From assembly GCA_050084515.1 (NCBI GenBank), contig CM114271.1:21018001-21082000 (forward strand): a stretch of DNA of 64,000 nt, written 5' to 3'. Positions 35,796 to 47,065 of this stretch are shown in pieces. A model generated the notes under the pieces. It made no database searches and was not told the DNA's origin. It saw only the letters and a program-made list of their open reading frames with translations. Numbering within the stretch: the first letter of the stretch is position 1; each line of letters opens with the position of its first letter. The stretch is from Blasia pusilla. Lineage: Eukaryota > Marchantiophyta > Marchantiopsida > Blasiales. Made by a program: the position numbers and the translations under genes.

Positions 35796-36350
35796 CTATT
35801 TTTTTATCTCTCTGAATGAAGTAGCCCAAGCTTTACGCTGGTCAATCATTTGGCTCAGCGAGCGACTTGTGATACCGTCGTACCAATGAGTTTGATCAAG
35901 TCCCATGCTATTTGCATACCTAAGTTGTGCGTCGGTGGGCAGAACAAACTGTATAGTTGGTTCGTTGGGAAGGCTAGACATGTCATCAAGAATCATTTTT
36001 GCAAAGTCTACATATCATGTCGGTACTTGAAGAGTGGTTGTTAGTTACTATCAAGCAGTAGTTACAAAAGCAATAATTATCATTATAAAGTTTACAAACG
36101 TGAGATGCTTGCTGAAGTTTTTTTCAAGCTAGTGCAAAGCCTGTGGTGTCCTTGTGGGCGTGTAATAGTCTTCAGAACTACTATTGCTCAATAAGATTGG
36201 ATTGGAGTTGGGTGGAATGAAGGACGACGTTGCAGTGTTAGGGATAGGTGTTGATGTGCCCAATACTGCTGATTTTCTCCCACGTCCTCTCAGTGAGCCC
36301 TCTGTCACATCTGAGTAGCCGATAGGCTGAGATCTATTGTGGAGTCAACG
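35796..36350 (-). pseudogene. Upstream coding-like pieces of the same unknown gene
   Basis: The minus strand shows LSSASSNIGGQSYTQDS near 36,400-36,340, then in another frame SDVTEGSLRGRGRKSAVLG and SFIPPNSNPILLSNSSSEDY near 36,300-36,160. At 35,996-35,796 it shows MILDDMSSLPNEPTIQF and SLSQMIDQRKAWATSF. The first parts are Ser/Pro-rich and probably disordered. Frame changes mean it is decayed or has unseen introns. Confidence 0.3.
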
Positions 36351-36399
36351 GACTATCTTGAGTGTAACTTTGTCCCCCGATATTGGATGAGGCTGAGGA

Positions 36400-36900
36400 T
36401 AGGTCCATTGTGTCAGGAACGTCGTTTCTGACAACTTTCATCTTTGAGGCCTTTCACAGCCGGATGACTTGTTGACCAGGTTACCCGCCCCTAGTAACCT
36501 ATGCCCGCAAATTACCAAGAGGATGGCTATTTTTAGGGGTCATCTAAAAGGCTCTTCCCAACCCTATATAAGAGAGAAAGATGGCTTTCCTAAGCCATCT
36601 TTCTCATGTTGGGCCCTTTGAGTACCTCTCTTGTATGTGTGTGAGATAGAACTAGGGTGCTAACATCCGGATTCCTTGATAGCACAGGGTGGACGAAGCT
36701 CGATATGCCGATGTAGATTGAGGAGTGGAGTTTTAGGCCGGATGTGATCTCCTTGAATATATATGAGTTGATTTTTGTACATGTGTAGATCGACCTGTGT
36801 GTGGGGAAGATCGGTGTTTTGTGGTGTAGATGTGATGAACGATGTATGTTGTGTAGCGATATGTATACACACGACACCTCGCTACTTGCCATCTCTGTAG
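36400..36900 (+). other. LTR-like or promoter-like segment with TATA box and hairpin
   Basis: CTATATAAGAG at about 36,564-36,574 is a good TATA-type element. It is followed at once by a perfect 13-bp stem (AGAAAGATGGCTT at 36,575-36,587 and its complement at 36,592-36,604, loop TCCT). The whole block separates the helicase stop from the unknown coding-like pieces and could be a solo LTR. I could not define its ends or a target duplication. Confidence 0.35.
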
Positions 36901-36918
36901 GAGGCACCTATTAAACCG

Positions 36919-37842
36919 TTAAGCCTCTTGGCCAAAAACTTTGAAATCGTCAGGGACCAGGGTGCCGAGAATACGTAAGCTAGATCTGGTCTTAACTCGT
37001 GACAACATTACATATACCAAGCCAAAAGAAAATTCTGACCTTATTTTCAACAAGCATTTATTGTCTACAGTGAGACCCTCACTTTTGTGAGCTATCATTG
37101 CATATCCCAATACAAGAGGAAATGTTTTCTTATGGAACTTTTGATCTGGTCCATGTCTGAGGTTGGAAAATTTTGTTCGATCAATTCTCATAATTTTGTT
37201 GTTTGATTTGAGAGTTAATATTGTTGATGTAAGCTCGTCACCTTTGTAAATGCAATCTACGACAGTCGCTGACGCACCATTTGTTGCCTGAAATTTTAAA
37301 TCTATATTTGATGTAAATAAGACCTTGCAACCAATAGCAAGGACTTGCAATTGGTGGAAGTCCTGATTATATATCCACTCATTAAAATGTGGATCAGGCA
37401 GAGCATCTGTGGATATGTTTACTGGGAAGATCTTAGATGCACCAAAAAGCCTTCGCAATGCAATAAGGTTGAATACTTGGACGTCAACACGGTGTGTACA
37501 TATGATTTGGGTTTCTTCATTTGTGTAATCAAGAGAAGCGTTTTCATCAATAAAATAGTTTTGAAGACAAAAATTTATCTCAATCAGAGTAGGGCATCTT
37601 AGCGTGATGTCCGAGAGGAATTGAAGGAAAGAGTGATCACCATTGTCTATCATTGGGATGGACAGATTGTACTTATCAGCAATGGTATAGAAAGGTGACG
37701 TAGAAATGTGGCAATATGTGTAGAAAGGAAGCACTTGGTGTCTACATACAGGAGGTAGCTGATAGAGATCACCTAACAAAATGACGAGTTTAGTGGAGAA
37801 AGCATCCAATGTAGAGGATGGGGAGACTTGGTGTAATCTCAT
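36919..37842 (-). pseudogene. Helitron helicase, C-terminal two thirds
   Basis: A 307-codon frame with the later motifs of Pif1/SF1B helicases: VILLGDLYQLPPV (residues about 21-33, motif III), IICTHRVDVQVFN, TNGASATVVDCIYKGDEL, GYAMIAHKSEGLTVD (motif V) and LVYVMLSRVKTRSSLRIL (motif VI). It stops after VPDDFKVFGQEA. It unwinds DNA during rolling-circle transposition in intact relatives. The frame is open, but the N-terminal motifs are in other frames. Confidence 0.85.
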
Positions 37843-37851
37843 TGCGATTAT

Positions 37852-38246
37852 CTACATTAGTCGTGGAGTGAGCATGGAGCACTCATCAATAACAATGACC
37901 CTAGCATTTTTTAGGCGTATATACTTATCCGATGCCGTATGCATGGAGGATAAATCTCCTTTTAGGGGAATTCCGAAAGGTGAAAGGACTGTCACAACGG
38001 ACGTATGGAGCCTTACGGCAACAATGCCAGTTGTGGCATTTGTTGGCCACAATTGTCGACAACACTATTTTCGGCCACAACTGGCATTCTTGCCGACAAT
38101 AGTGTTGAAATTTTTCTGTTGGACCAATAAGCTTGCATGAAATTAATAAAATAAGTCTTCCCTAATCCATGTGAACCTTTAAGGAATATTAATCCAGATG
38201 AGAGGTCCTTAAGTTTCTCATACAATTGCCCTCGTTCCAAGTTCAT
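37852..38246 (-). pseudogene. Helitron helicase, ATP-binding part
   Basis: Two frames carry motif I, FLKGSHGLGKTYFINFMQAY (near 38,195-38,130), and motif II, ARVIVIDECSMLT (near 37,905-37,870). Between them motif Ia (TGIVAVRLH) is pushed apart by an inserted palindromic segment at 38,016-38,107. Walker A and B residues are intact, but the insertion and frame changes would stop function. Confidence 0.8.
38016..38107. repeat. Inverted-repeat insertion inside helicase motif Ia
   Basis: CGGCAACAATGCCAGTTGTG... at 38,016-38,037 is complementary to 38,074-38,095 at 21 of 22 positions. A second pair, CAACACTATT (38,060-38,069) and AATAGTGTTG (38,098-38,107), crosses it. Part of one arm is the native motif Ia sequence, so the insertion may be a templated snap-back duplication. 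Confidence 0.75.
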
Positions 38247-38499
38247 GGGCGTCTAATGAGTAGCTTGTCTGTTCAGCTGATTCTAGCGTGCTGTGTGGGA
38301 GGAAGGAGGAGTCTTGTTGAGTACAAAATGATTGTGGAGACAGCTGAAATTGAAGGTAGGGTTCAATGACATAAAGTGTCTTAGATATCATCTCTCCAGT
38401 ATGAACCTCACTCCAAAGGTTTGCTACTACGTGTTTCCGAATTTCATCTGTGATACAAGAAATACTTGTGATTGTACGTCTGTGAATACATTTATGTAA

Positions 38500-39330
38500 A
38501 TATGTCCACATTGGCGACGATATAGTCATGAGCTCAGATTCGGACTTGAATGGTACCTTGGCTAGAAGGGTGCAATAAAAAAACTTGGACCACTAATGCA
38601 ATGGATGGTATTCATTGAAGCGAACAAGCCTATGAGTTTTATACACTGAGTTGCCTACCAAATCTATACCCACAAATTTTGTGCTAACTTTTGTGCCAAG
38701 CCTATTGACTTCGTAGTTAGACCAGAAATGAATGAATGTCGCATCAGATAACAATTCAGGGCGATGGGAATACACCATCGCCGGATGTATGCAGATTGTA
38801 GTAGCATTTCTTTCAGGGAAGTTCGCCTATGAGGTGGGTTGGAATCAACGTATTCAACTCCTTGCGATCTATCTATAGTAAGGATTTTTAAGGCTCTAAG
38901 GGCAGCCTCTATCGACGAAATTGGTCTAATTAACACCAGACCAGAGACCAGGCGCAATCTGGTTTCGTCTAAACCCTCAAGACCTAAACACTTGGCAAAT
39001 TCTGTCGTAATGTTAAGTGCACCCTGGGGCTCAAATTTTAGTGCACACTTAAGGAGGTAAAATGACCACTCGTAAAATGACCATTCGTTACACGTTGTAA
39101 ATTCATGTGTGCTCTCCACAACAACAAAATGGCAAGATGGTATGGAATAACATTGCGATCATCCATTTTTTATCTATAGTAAGTCCACTTCAGGGTCTTT
39201 GGATCAATGAAAGGTGCTAGTTGGGCATTTGTAGCTGCAGGAAAGCCCAAGCGACAATATGGCGCATGGTCTTTTGTTGCTTTCATAATGCAACCACCTT
39301 GTCTACATGTGTGCAACTGCTTAGTTTTTA
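38500..39330 (-). pseudogene. Helitron transposase middle region
   Basis: The frames on the minus strand read HTCTQGGCIMKATKDHAPYC and RLGFPAAT near 39,310-39,230, then LLLWRAHMNLQRVTN near 39,130-39,090, and KFEPQGALNITTEFAKCLGL further on. The Cys/His block and the W.AH.N.Q..T stretch are usual between the Rep and helicase parts of Helitron proteins. Multiple frame changes. Confidence 0.7.
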
Positions 39331-39379
39331 CATAATGGTGCAGCTTACTGACCTCGACAGATGGAGTGGTTTCGTAAGT

Positions 39380-39871
39380 CTAGACGCTTGGTATGTAGAA
39401 ACAAATTTCTAAAGTGACCCTTTTAACACCGTCTTTGTCAACCCACAATATTATATGCGAATGTAGACTCCCTCTACCTTGTAATTCATATCTAATTAAG
39501 TAGTTTCGTATGTTTCCTAGAATACATGGGCCCTCTAGGATAAAGGTCCGAAGGAATTTCTTAAGTCTTGTATGAAACAAGATAGCACATTCAACGAGCA
39601 CATCTCGCCATGTAAACATCGGATTGATTTTTTTAACAACCTTTTCAATCTCTATGATTTCCGGCCATTTTGAATCAGACACTTCATCAGAGGTGAGTGT
39701 CAAGAAAAAGTCGGGCATGCCCCACTTTTGAACCATCGTTTTCAGGTGTTTTAAATGTTGTCTGTGCCGGCTTGGACTTCCAAGAACATGTGCACTAATG
39801 TTGTACTTTGAAAAGTGTGAATAAAGTTCTTGGTCGGGAAGGGTCGGGTATTTTTGTCTCAATTGATCCAA
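39380..39871 (-). pseudogene. Helitron Rep (HUH) nuclease domain
   Basis: A 163-codon frame with GMPDFFLTLTSDE, then W..I and FLRTFILEGPCILG, and the two-His signature in YELQGRGSLHSHIILWVD. The two His flank one small residue as in HUH endonucleases, which coordinate the metal for strand nicking. The catalytic Tyr pair expected downstream is not in this frame. The frame ends soon after the His motif. Confidence 0.85.
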
Positions 39872-40360
39872 TTATCTGTTCAAAATATAGGAGCGACTAT
39901 TTCCACTGCAATGGACTGTTGCACTTGATGCATAATAAGTAAGTATGGATTATACAGTGTGAATACACTGAAAAAGTTGTTTTGTTCGATTCTTAAGGTA
40001 ATCAGGAAACGAACAATGGCATGTGAAGTATCCTCTCAGGTAAGGAAATAAAACGGGAAGATCCTTGTTTCTATAGTAAGCTTGGTGTCAGATGAAATTC
40101 CGTTCTTGTCACTAAGGAGCCGTTCCTTGATGTTCGCCTGGTCTCTTAAGAATACACTGCCGCTATGGAAAAAATCATATGAATTCCTTCTTTTAACCGG
40201 TAATAAATATTGGACATCTTGGAGAACATTTAGTTATGCACTAGCTGTAGGGGTCAGTATTCATGCTATGAGTTACCTGTCCCTTCTCACGGGAAGCCTT
40301 TAAAATCGGTTCAACAGAGGACGACGGCAAGATGACAAGTCCATATGTTGGGTTTGGCAA

Positions 40361-40965
40361 CTAAATTAATGGAATGTATTGCGAGTAGAGCTCGTTGATC
40401 CTTACGTTTACTAGTAAGATGTCTCTCACTTTACAATACATAAAGTCTGGTTGAGCAGTGTTTAGTTGCTCAATCTCCCAACCAATGAGTGGAAAATCTA
40501 CAAGAGAATTCACCTGGAAAAAGCCACTTTGGAAGCCATTGTATTTTGTCTCAATACCCACCCTAGAATCAACTAGAGACAAGAACTGTAGGTAGACGGG
40601 GCTAACATTTAGTATGTCACGAATATAAGCAGACGTCGTATAGACATTGTGGGTAGTTTGCTTGTTGCCATCTTCACAATGTGAAAATGCATAAAATTAC
40701 ATGCATAAAATTTTCCAGTACACGATATGATATACCGAGTCAGGTAGCCGTTATATAGTGCATATGGCAGGTAGGTGTCACCTGTTTTAATGGTCATTTT
40801 CAGTTGGGTTGTGTTGTAGGATACTGCTCCGAAGTATTCACAACACTTCATGAGTTTAATGAAGGTTGAGCAATAGCCTTTCCTGTTTGTAAGTAAGGAG
40901 TTTATTTCAAGCCAAGCTAAACAAACAAGTTGTCTCAGTAGCTTACCAGATCCACAAACCCTCAA
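40361..40965 (-). pseudogene. Helitron N-terminal region, weakly supported
   Basis: Frames 40,965-40,609 and 40,582-40,361 lie in line with the Rep frame. They contain protein-like stretches such as MKCCEYFGAVSYNTTQLKM and GWEIEQLNTAQPDFMYCKVR. No motif is diagnostic; position and strand are the evidence. Confidence 0.4.
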
Positions 40966-40999
40966 CCTTGCCTCAATTCTACGTTGTCGTAACCTAAGT

Positions 41000-42965
41000 C
41001 AGTCTATGAGTAAGGTAGACCTTCTCTTTATGAGTCTTCTAGGTTGGGCCATGAGCTATAGGTAAAATCAATGAAGAGAAACTAATGATACCATGCAATG
41101 AAAAAGTTGAAATGTAAAAGTTTGAAATCTTAGCACAAGTAACCAAATGTGAAGTGGTGTGGAGCTGCTGAAATAAGTGGAAGTATATCTGAGCCAGACA
41201 ACCCCTTATACTGTTGCACGTAGCAAAGCCTATTTAGTACTTTTCTCGTCAATGTAAAGAGAATACCAGAGACTAGTGAATGGTTAAGGACGGTGAAAAT
41301 AGAGACGCACTGATTTTGATAATAACGGTTTTAAAATGATAGCAACGGTATGGCAGGAATGTTAGATGTAAGTTGAACGTAGGCCGAATGTCTATGCAAA
41401 ACTTGGTGGAATGTATACCTTCTTTCTAGAGAACTATTAGTAATGGAGATATGAAAAGGCCAACAACATGGAACTACTTCGTTTTGAACAACTTTGGAAC
41501 CTTTTATAATCTGTGCAACAATGATGAAGCAAAGTTGCCCGTGTAGAAGGTGAGATATTTTCAGCAAGCGCCTCTTAGCATTTTGTATGTAAAGTTTGGT
41601 CAACAGCCATGGAGGTTCACTATTTAAGGCTACTCATTAGGTCCGTATAGGCTTAGATTGAACATTAGGAATATTTTATTGGTAAAATGGCATTTTATTC
41701 TCCTAAAAATCGTGAAAACTTTGTTGGACCCAGGAGGTAAAGTGGCTATCAAGCCAAGAGAACGGGCCTACTGAATGGTGGCGCAGAGGGTGTAGGTGGC
41801 TGTATTATTCAGTAACGAGATATGAATAAGCTCATATAGTATTTTTACACCGGGTTGAAATGATTACCTGGACTAGATAGGTACAAGAAGGGTATGCATA
41901 TACATGCACCGAAAATAGTACGTAAAGAGTATATGTAGACAAGCCGCTGGCAGCAAGCAAGCAACGATTTTGTGGCTTTGGCAGGAAAGTATGTGGAAGT
42001 AATGGTGTCTTCCATATCATATGATGGATACCAGGTCATGCATTGTATGTAGCGTGGTAACACTAAGTCTACTCAAGGCTTGGTCCACTGCTTTTCGAAA
42101 GTAATATTTATGCACAAGCAGCATGAGGATGTTTATAGAGACTCAAAAATTTATACTAGGTACAGTGTGTGCTGTAAACAGCAGCGTAAAGGCAGGTGCA
42201 TCATCATTGATCCCAAGGGATTGATTCTGAGAGAGTGGTGGCGAGAACTAAATCCCAGTCCACACAATTTTTCGAGATACTACTGTTGCCTACGAACGGT
42301 GCAAAGTCCATGCCCTCTACTACAAAGTGAAATGAAAAAACTGCAGAGGTTCAAAATACATAAGATTGGTTGTTGTATGCATAGATGAGGTACACTGTAC
42401 TTATCTTCTGGACGCATACTAAAGATTCAACAACACAATTGTAATGTCGTAAGCTAGGCGACACATCCGTGGTGTAAAGGCATAAACCATACTCATGTAG
42501 ATAAATACAAGACCAAACACAGAGAGGCGTTTGTACGCACCTCATGTAAAGATTAATCTTACCGCCTGATCACCTGAGCAACGATTCAATGAGCCCTGCA
42601 AAGTAGACGCAAAAACCGATGGGTAAGCTGCAGGTCGTGCACCTTCACAAAATGGCGACTTATTTTTCCCTCCTCCGTAGTCAAGGAGGCCCGAAAGAGA
42701 AAGGGATTTAAAGGCATTATTATAATTTGCTACTCGGATCGAGTTGAATAAGAATAAATTGAATGCAACCCCCTATTCAATTGCAAAGTTCACACACAAA
42801 TGAAATAGAACGTAAGAACAGGGCATTGAAAGGTGCACACAAATCCGTCTCGGTTGTTGTATGTCAAAGTGCATATTGATGGCCGAAAGATGAGGAGTTG
42901 TTCTCACCGAGAAGTGTGATAGTGCTTTGACCAATAGATGGTAGAGCACATAAAGTGGAAAATGA
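41000..42965. other. Intergenic DNA, no gene seen
   Basis: Short frames on both strands show no motif. The Helitron's 5' end may be in here, but I could not find a TC terminus with its flanking A. Confidence 0.4.
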
Positions 42966-43022
42966 CACCTCTTGCTCTCTATCTACCACGTCGGGAACGT
43001 GGTAGATAGAGAGCAAGAGGTG
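42966..43022. repeat. Perfect 26-bp hairpin, 5-base loop
   Basis: Arms at 42,966-42,991 (starting CACCTCTTGCTCTCTATC) and 42,997-43,022 pair without a mismatch; the loop is CGGGA. Pairing stops abruptly on both sides, so it is a compact snap-back and not the middle of a longer palindrome. Confidence 0.97.
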
Positions 43023-43985
43023 ATGCAGATGGCAAGAACCAAACTTGAATGTGGGATCCAGCAAACATAAGGGCAACTGAAAGACGAGTGTCTATCTGAG
43101 ACATTAGGTAGGGATAAGTTAGCTCTTTGATGTTTCACATGAGACGGGTTCAGGCAGGCTGAAAAAAAAAGATAGGAAAGGAAAAAATTCCCCGGATGAT
43201 ACAGACCAGAAGTACAGACATGAGCACCATGTAATCGAAATGAGAAATTTCGAGAATCCCCCGAGTATAGTGGAATTGGTAGAAACATATTGTGCGTTAC
43301 ATCGCCCTCAATTGCTAACGGAATAAAGTTCAAAAGGAGAATTTTGGTGGTCTGGTACCTATTCAGATCGGCTGTCTTGCCTTATTAAACTTTCAAGTAA
43401 TCAACCTCCCTGCGGTAGTTGACAGGGGCCGTCGAAAGCATCCGCAATGGAGGCAGATAATCGAGAAAAATAATGAAGTGAGGACGAAGATTGTAATGAG
43501 TCGCCGTCGAAGGCATATATGCTGCACATCTATTTCTGAAATGGCATGGTGGAGAGTGTACCCTAAACATCATTTCTGATCTGTCAAAGATAAGAAGGAA
43601 CGTTTCTAATGACATGTTTAAAAAACTGAACCTATGTGCATCAATTGCCTTTTCAAACAAAAAAAACTAGGAGACTCCTCGAGGAAAGGATGTTGGTTCA
43701 ATGTCAGCCTCCTTGAGATACTTATGGAATCCGTCAAAAAGTTATCGTAATGAAGGAAATTTAACAACAAACACTTATGGACCTAGAGACAATTTAGTAT
43801 GAGTTACCGCCAAAACCATACACGGTGCAAGCCAATTTTAGAATATGGGTGGCGCAAAGTGCGGGACAAGGTCTAATTACAGGTGAACAAATCGGGAAAG
43901 AGAACCACATAAATGAATGAAAAAACATTTCTTAACTTGTATCGAAACCTGCTCGTGAATGAAGAAGGTATTAGAGCACCCGAAT
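43023..43985. other. Intergenic DNA, no gene seen
   Basis: Minus-strand frames (43,333-42,983; 43,660-43,385) show no domain or splice context. Confidence 0.4.
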
Positions 43986-43989
43986 TTAC

Positions 43990-44178
43990 GGTTGGCCACT
44001 AAGGCCTTTTTTGAGTTACAGCAGGGTCACGATAATGGTAAGCCAAGAAAATCCCCCGTCCCTAAAGAATTACAAGAGCATGTTGAAATTCATCGGCTAA
44101 CCACTAATGTGATGCATTCAACTTACAGTAGGGTCACCACCGTAAGCCAAGAAAATCCTCGGTCCCTAATTACAAACA
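43990..44178. repeat. Two-copy tandem duplication, about 105 bp
   Basis: The block GGCCACTAAGGC ... TTACAGCAGGGTCAC ... GTAAGCCAAGAAAATCC recurs about 103-107 bases later with small changes (CTAACCACTAATG ... TTACAGTAGGGTCAC ... GTAAGCCAAGAAAATCC). Confidence 0.85.
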
Positions 44179-44179
44179 A

Positions 44180-45122
44180 CTAAGAAAGAAAAGCATGGTT
44201 GAGAGCATCTCACTTTACAGGCGATCGTGTACTATTGTCAACAAAGGAAAGGACGGATTAGGTAACGCAAGAAGTATCGTCGCAATACCAAGCAGACGCA
44301 ATAACACTCGCGGAGCGGAGAAAATGCATCGAATGCAAAAAGCGCCACTGCAATTGGTATGCAAGAAACGTGCAGAAAAAATGACACATGCAACTAGTGT
44401 CACCCTGCAAAATTTTTCTTCAATTCGATTACACGGCTTGAAAAAGTGCAGGGAAAACAGAGAAGTAGATAAAAAAGGTAACTGAACCAGGCACATGTTT
44501 TTTTGTCAAGGCTCAGACTTACGTCGTATACGCATTACCCTACCCACTCCGACCCTACATGCCTTGGCACATCTTGAGGTGCCGTATCTAGTCCCAGGCC
44601 GATCGGACACCTACAATATTGCCGCTCTTGCCCGCATACAGTATCGTGGCATGCCCTGCTTCTGCCTCTTTAGTTGACGTGTGGCCACGAGATTTAATTT
44701 TGAGATTTACGATCTATAGTAGGGGCCGTAACTAGTCGGAACCTAATGGGACAAGGAAGTCGTCGTGTTATTGTCACTTGCTCAATATTGGAGAATGGCC
44801 GGATTATTCTTTTTGGTAGAATATTTTGATTGGTAAGGTAATTTTTCATTCTTTCATTATTTTGCAAAAAGGAGAGGGATTACTAATAGGAAGTTTTTTT
44901 GGTGTGAATTTTTATTATTCACATGAGGAATTTTATTCTTTTCCTAGTCCTTGCGTCGAGTTTGGAATCCATTTTTGGTATTTTGAAAGTTCCCCAATCC
45001 TCTGATCCGTGTTGGCCTCAAAACTGCCCACTATCTCTTGAGCCCTACAACCAGTTTGTTTTGGTATTGACGTCTGGCTGATAAGTTCCCCTTGTAAATC
45101 AATCATCCACTTTAGACAACTA
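44180..45122. other. Intergenic DNA, weak coding-like trace on the minus strand
   Basis: The minus-strand frame 45,181-44,933 (SCLKWMIDLQGELISQTSIP) has some protein character but no family. No other feature was seen. Confidence 0.3.
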
Positions 45123-45155
45123 CTAGTGAGGAGCTTGTGCCATGCATGGGAGTTA
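45123..45155 (-). mobile_element. Relic of a Helitron 3' end
   Basis: After an A, the plus strand reads CTAGTGAGGAGCTTGTGCC then ATGCATGGGAG. This is closely similar to the left boundary at 8,476 (CTAGTGAGAATGCCCGTGC then GATGCATGGGC). It is therefore a related Helitron 3' terminus on the minus strand, with a damaged hairpin. No 5' end was found to the right. Confidence 0.5.
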
Positions 45156-45159
45156 AGGG

Positions 45160-46825
45160 GGGAAACATTTTCTTGCTGCATGTGAAATAGAAATTATTTT
45201 CTTGTTGCCCGGTTGTCACGTGTCAAGTAAAGAGGTGTTTGTAAATCAAGACGGAACTCTCCAAACAAACTTTGCAGGAGACATGCATTTTGGTTTAGGA
45301 TTTTCTTGGAATGCAGTTTCCTTCCTTATAATTATTTTCCCTCAAAAGTCTCTATTTCTTTTGTCACATTTCAATTCATTCTATGTTTTCCCTCGTTATG
45401 TTTAATCATAAGGAGGGAGAACATAGAAAACATAGAATCCACCTATACTATACATATTTAATATCCTTTAATATAAATATAAACCTGAAAGAAGGAGAAA
45501 GAAAAATAGTAACGTCCCAAGCAGGGAAGACTTTTTGGGAGATTAACATGTTCTAGTAATTAAACTTTATTCACGGTGTGTCCACTAGTTAATTTAAAAT
45601 GAAGTTTTTCCAATCATCTCAAGCATGGGTTGAGATGATTGAGAATGAAAAGACTCACACAAGGATGATAATAATATGAAATTAGTGGACACTCTGTGAA
45701 TAAATTTTAATCTTTAAAAATATGAAAAGAAGAAAGATAGATTTTTTTATAATACATCGAACTTGGATCAAGAAAAATTGTCCTATATTTTTATTTATTA
45801 CTTTTAGAAAAAATAATTTATCCTTTTTCCAATCCCAATCTTTCAACAAGTAAAAGAAAATCACTTATTTCGATGATTTTTCCCTAGAAAAGGGATTAAA
45901 ACTTTCCCCCCAATCTAACTTGAAAATTAAAAATAGTATATAAATAATATGGCTTCCATTATTTTGAAGAATAACTCTTGTCCCACTACTATCATATTAT
46001 CATTGTCATTTTTTTCTGAAAAGAAAAATAATTTTGCCTCAAATGTTTTTTTAAAATAATTTTGTTCATAATTTTTTTGGCGTGAAATTTTTAAAAATAA
46101 TTAAATGGGAAAAAAGAGAATAAAAGTGGAAGAAACTCTAGAAGATTTAATCGGGATTTTTTTGAATTTTCATTATTTTAATTATTAAAACAACTAAAAA
46201 TTAGAAAGAACTTAATTATTAAAACCTTATCCATTCTTGTTCTCTGTTTAGTATAGGCTAAAATAAAAAAAAATTTCATGAACAAATTTCATTGAAATCT
46301 ATTAGAGTTCATTCATTCATTGAACTAATACCCTGAATCGTATGATATGATTAAAAATAGTGAAAAAATCTTAAAGAAAGAAAAATTAGTTAGATTTTCT
46401 ACAATTCTAGCCCATGTAAATCCCAAGGGGTTTTGTGCAAATAGTTTTGTTGAGATCATAAAAGGAAGTTGTCGAGAGTTTCTTCTTTTATCTTATTTTT
46501 GGATGTATTGGATTAAAACCTAGCACATATAATTACGTGTTCTCTTTTGTTTTTTCATAATCATATTTGTACGAATTTATATTACTATGGGAGAGTCTTC
46601 TTGATTTGTAAACATTTGTCTATTTGATTGAAGACAACTGGGCAAAAAGAATATATTTCGCATATGTATTTAGTTAGGATCATTAATTATCTTCCGCTAT
46701 GATACACTAACCCGTTAAGACAGCTTTTTATTTCCCCGTGTATATTACTAGTTTATAATCCAGATCATATTACATAATCGTTTGGGCGGCTGAAGTTGCC
46801 GCTTGCGGTTTGCTCTTCTCTTGCT
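45160..46825. other. AT-rich gene desert
   Basis: Strongly AT-rich with poly-A and poly-T runs. A short inverted pair (TGTCCACTAGTTAATTT near 45,580 and AAATTAGTGGACACTC near 45,678) is the only structure noticed. No coding frame is supported. Confidence 0.5.
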
Positions 46826-46829
46826 CTTG

Positions 46830-47065
46830 GCGGCGGGCTCAGACGATTGGAGACGCCAATGCCAAAGACCCACTTAATAGCAGTCATAGTTCTCTAGGTG
46901 TTCCTGATATTGTCTCTGTTGTTGATGATTTTGGTCGCAAACGGGAAGACTCCTTCTTTCTCCCGGCCTAGAGTTCGGTTACGACTTCTTGAGGTCTAAT
47001 TTTTTTTTTTCCTTCCTATGCCCCCGTGATGGGTTTCCCATCCTTTTTCTACATATATTTTTTAT
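46830..47065 (+). mobile_element. 5'-truncated LINE fragment upstream of NF-YC
   Basis: It matches the reverse complement of about 28,745-28,995: GGCGGGCTCAG.CG.TTGGAG, GACGCCAATGC and GATGGGTTTCCCATCC with CTACATATATTTT at the end. It begins within the last coding part of the LINE and runs to the 3' tail. It is in plus orientation and ends about 275 bp before the NF-YC start codon. No clear target duplication was found. Confidence 0.85.

Larger units (their letters stand above)
36919..41000 (-). mobile_element. Decayed autonomous Helitron core (RepHel gene)
   Basis: On the minus strand the order is an N-terminal region (41.0-40.3 kb), Rep nuclease (39.87-39.38 kb), a middle region (39.3-38.5 kb) and a Pif1-type helicase (38.25-36.92 kb). 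This is the order of a plant Helitron transposase. Many stops and frameshifts break it. The terminal TC and CTRR ends were not found, so the element's true length is unknown; it could extend to the coding-like pieces at 33.8-36.3 kb. Confidence 0.85.

Noticed and set aside
36651-36680. A-CTAG followed by ATCCGGAT as a Helitron 3' end for the 37-41 kb element
   Set aside because: The palindrome has no loop, so it cannot form the required hairpin, and no matching 5' end was found.
38868-39190. TCTATAG words at about 38,870 and 39,171 as Helitron 5' ends
   Set aside because: They lie inside the transposase coding region and have no paired 3' end.
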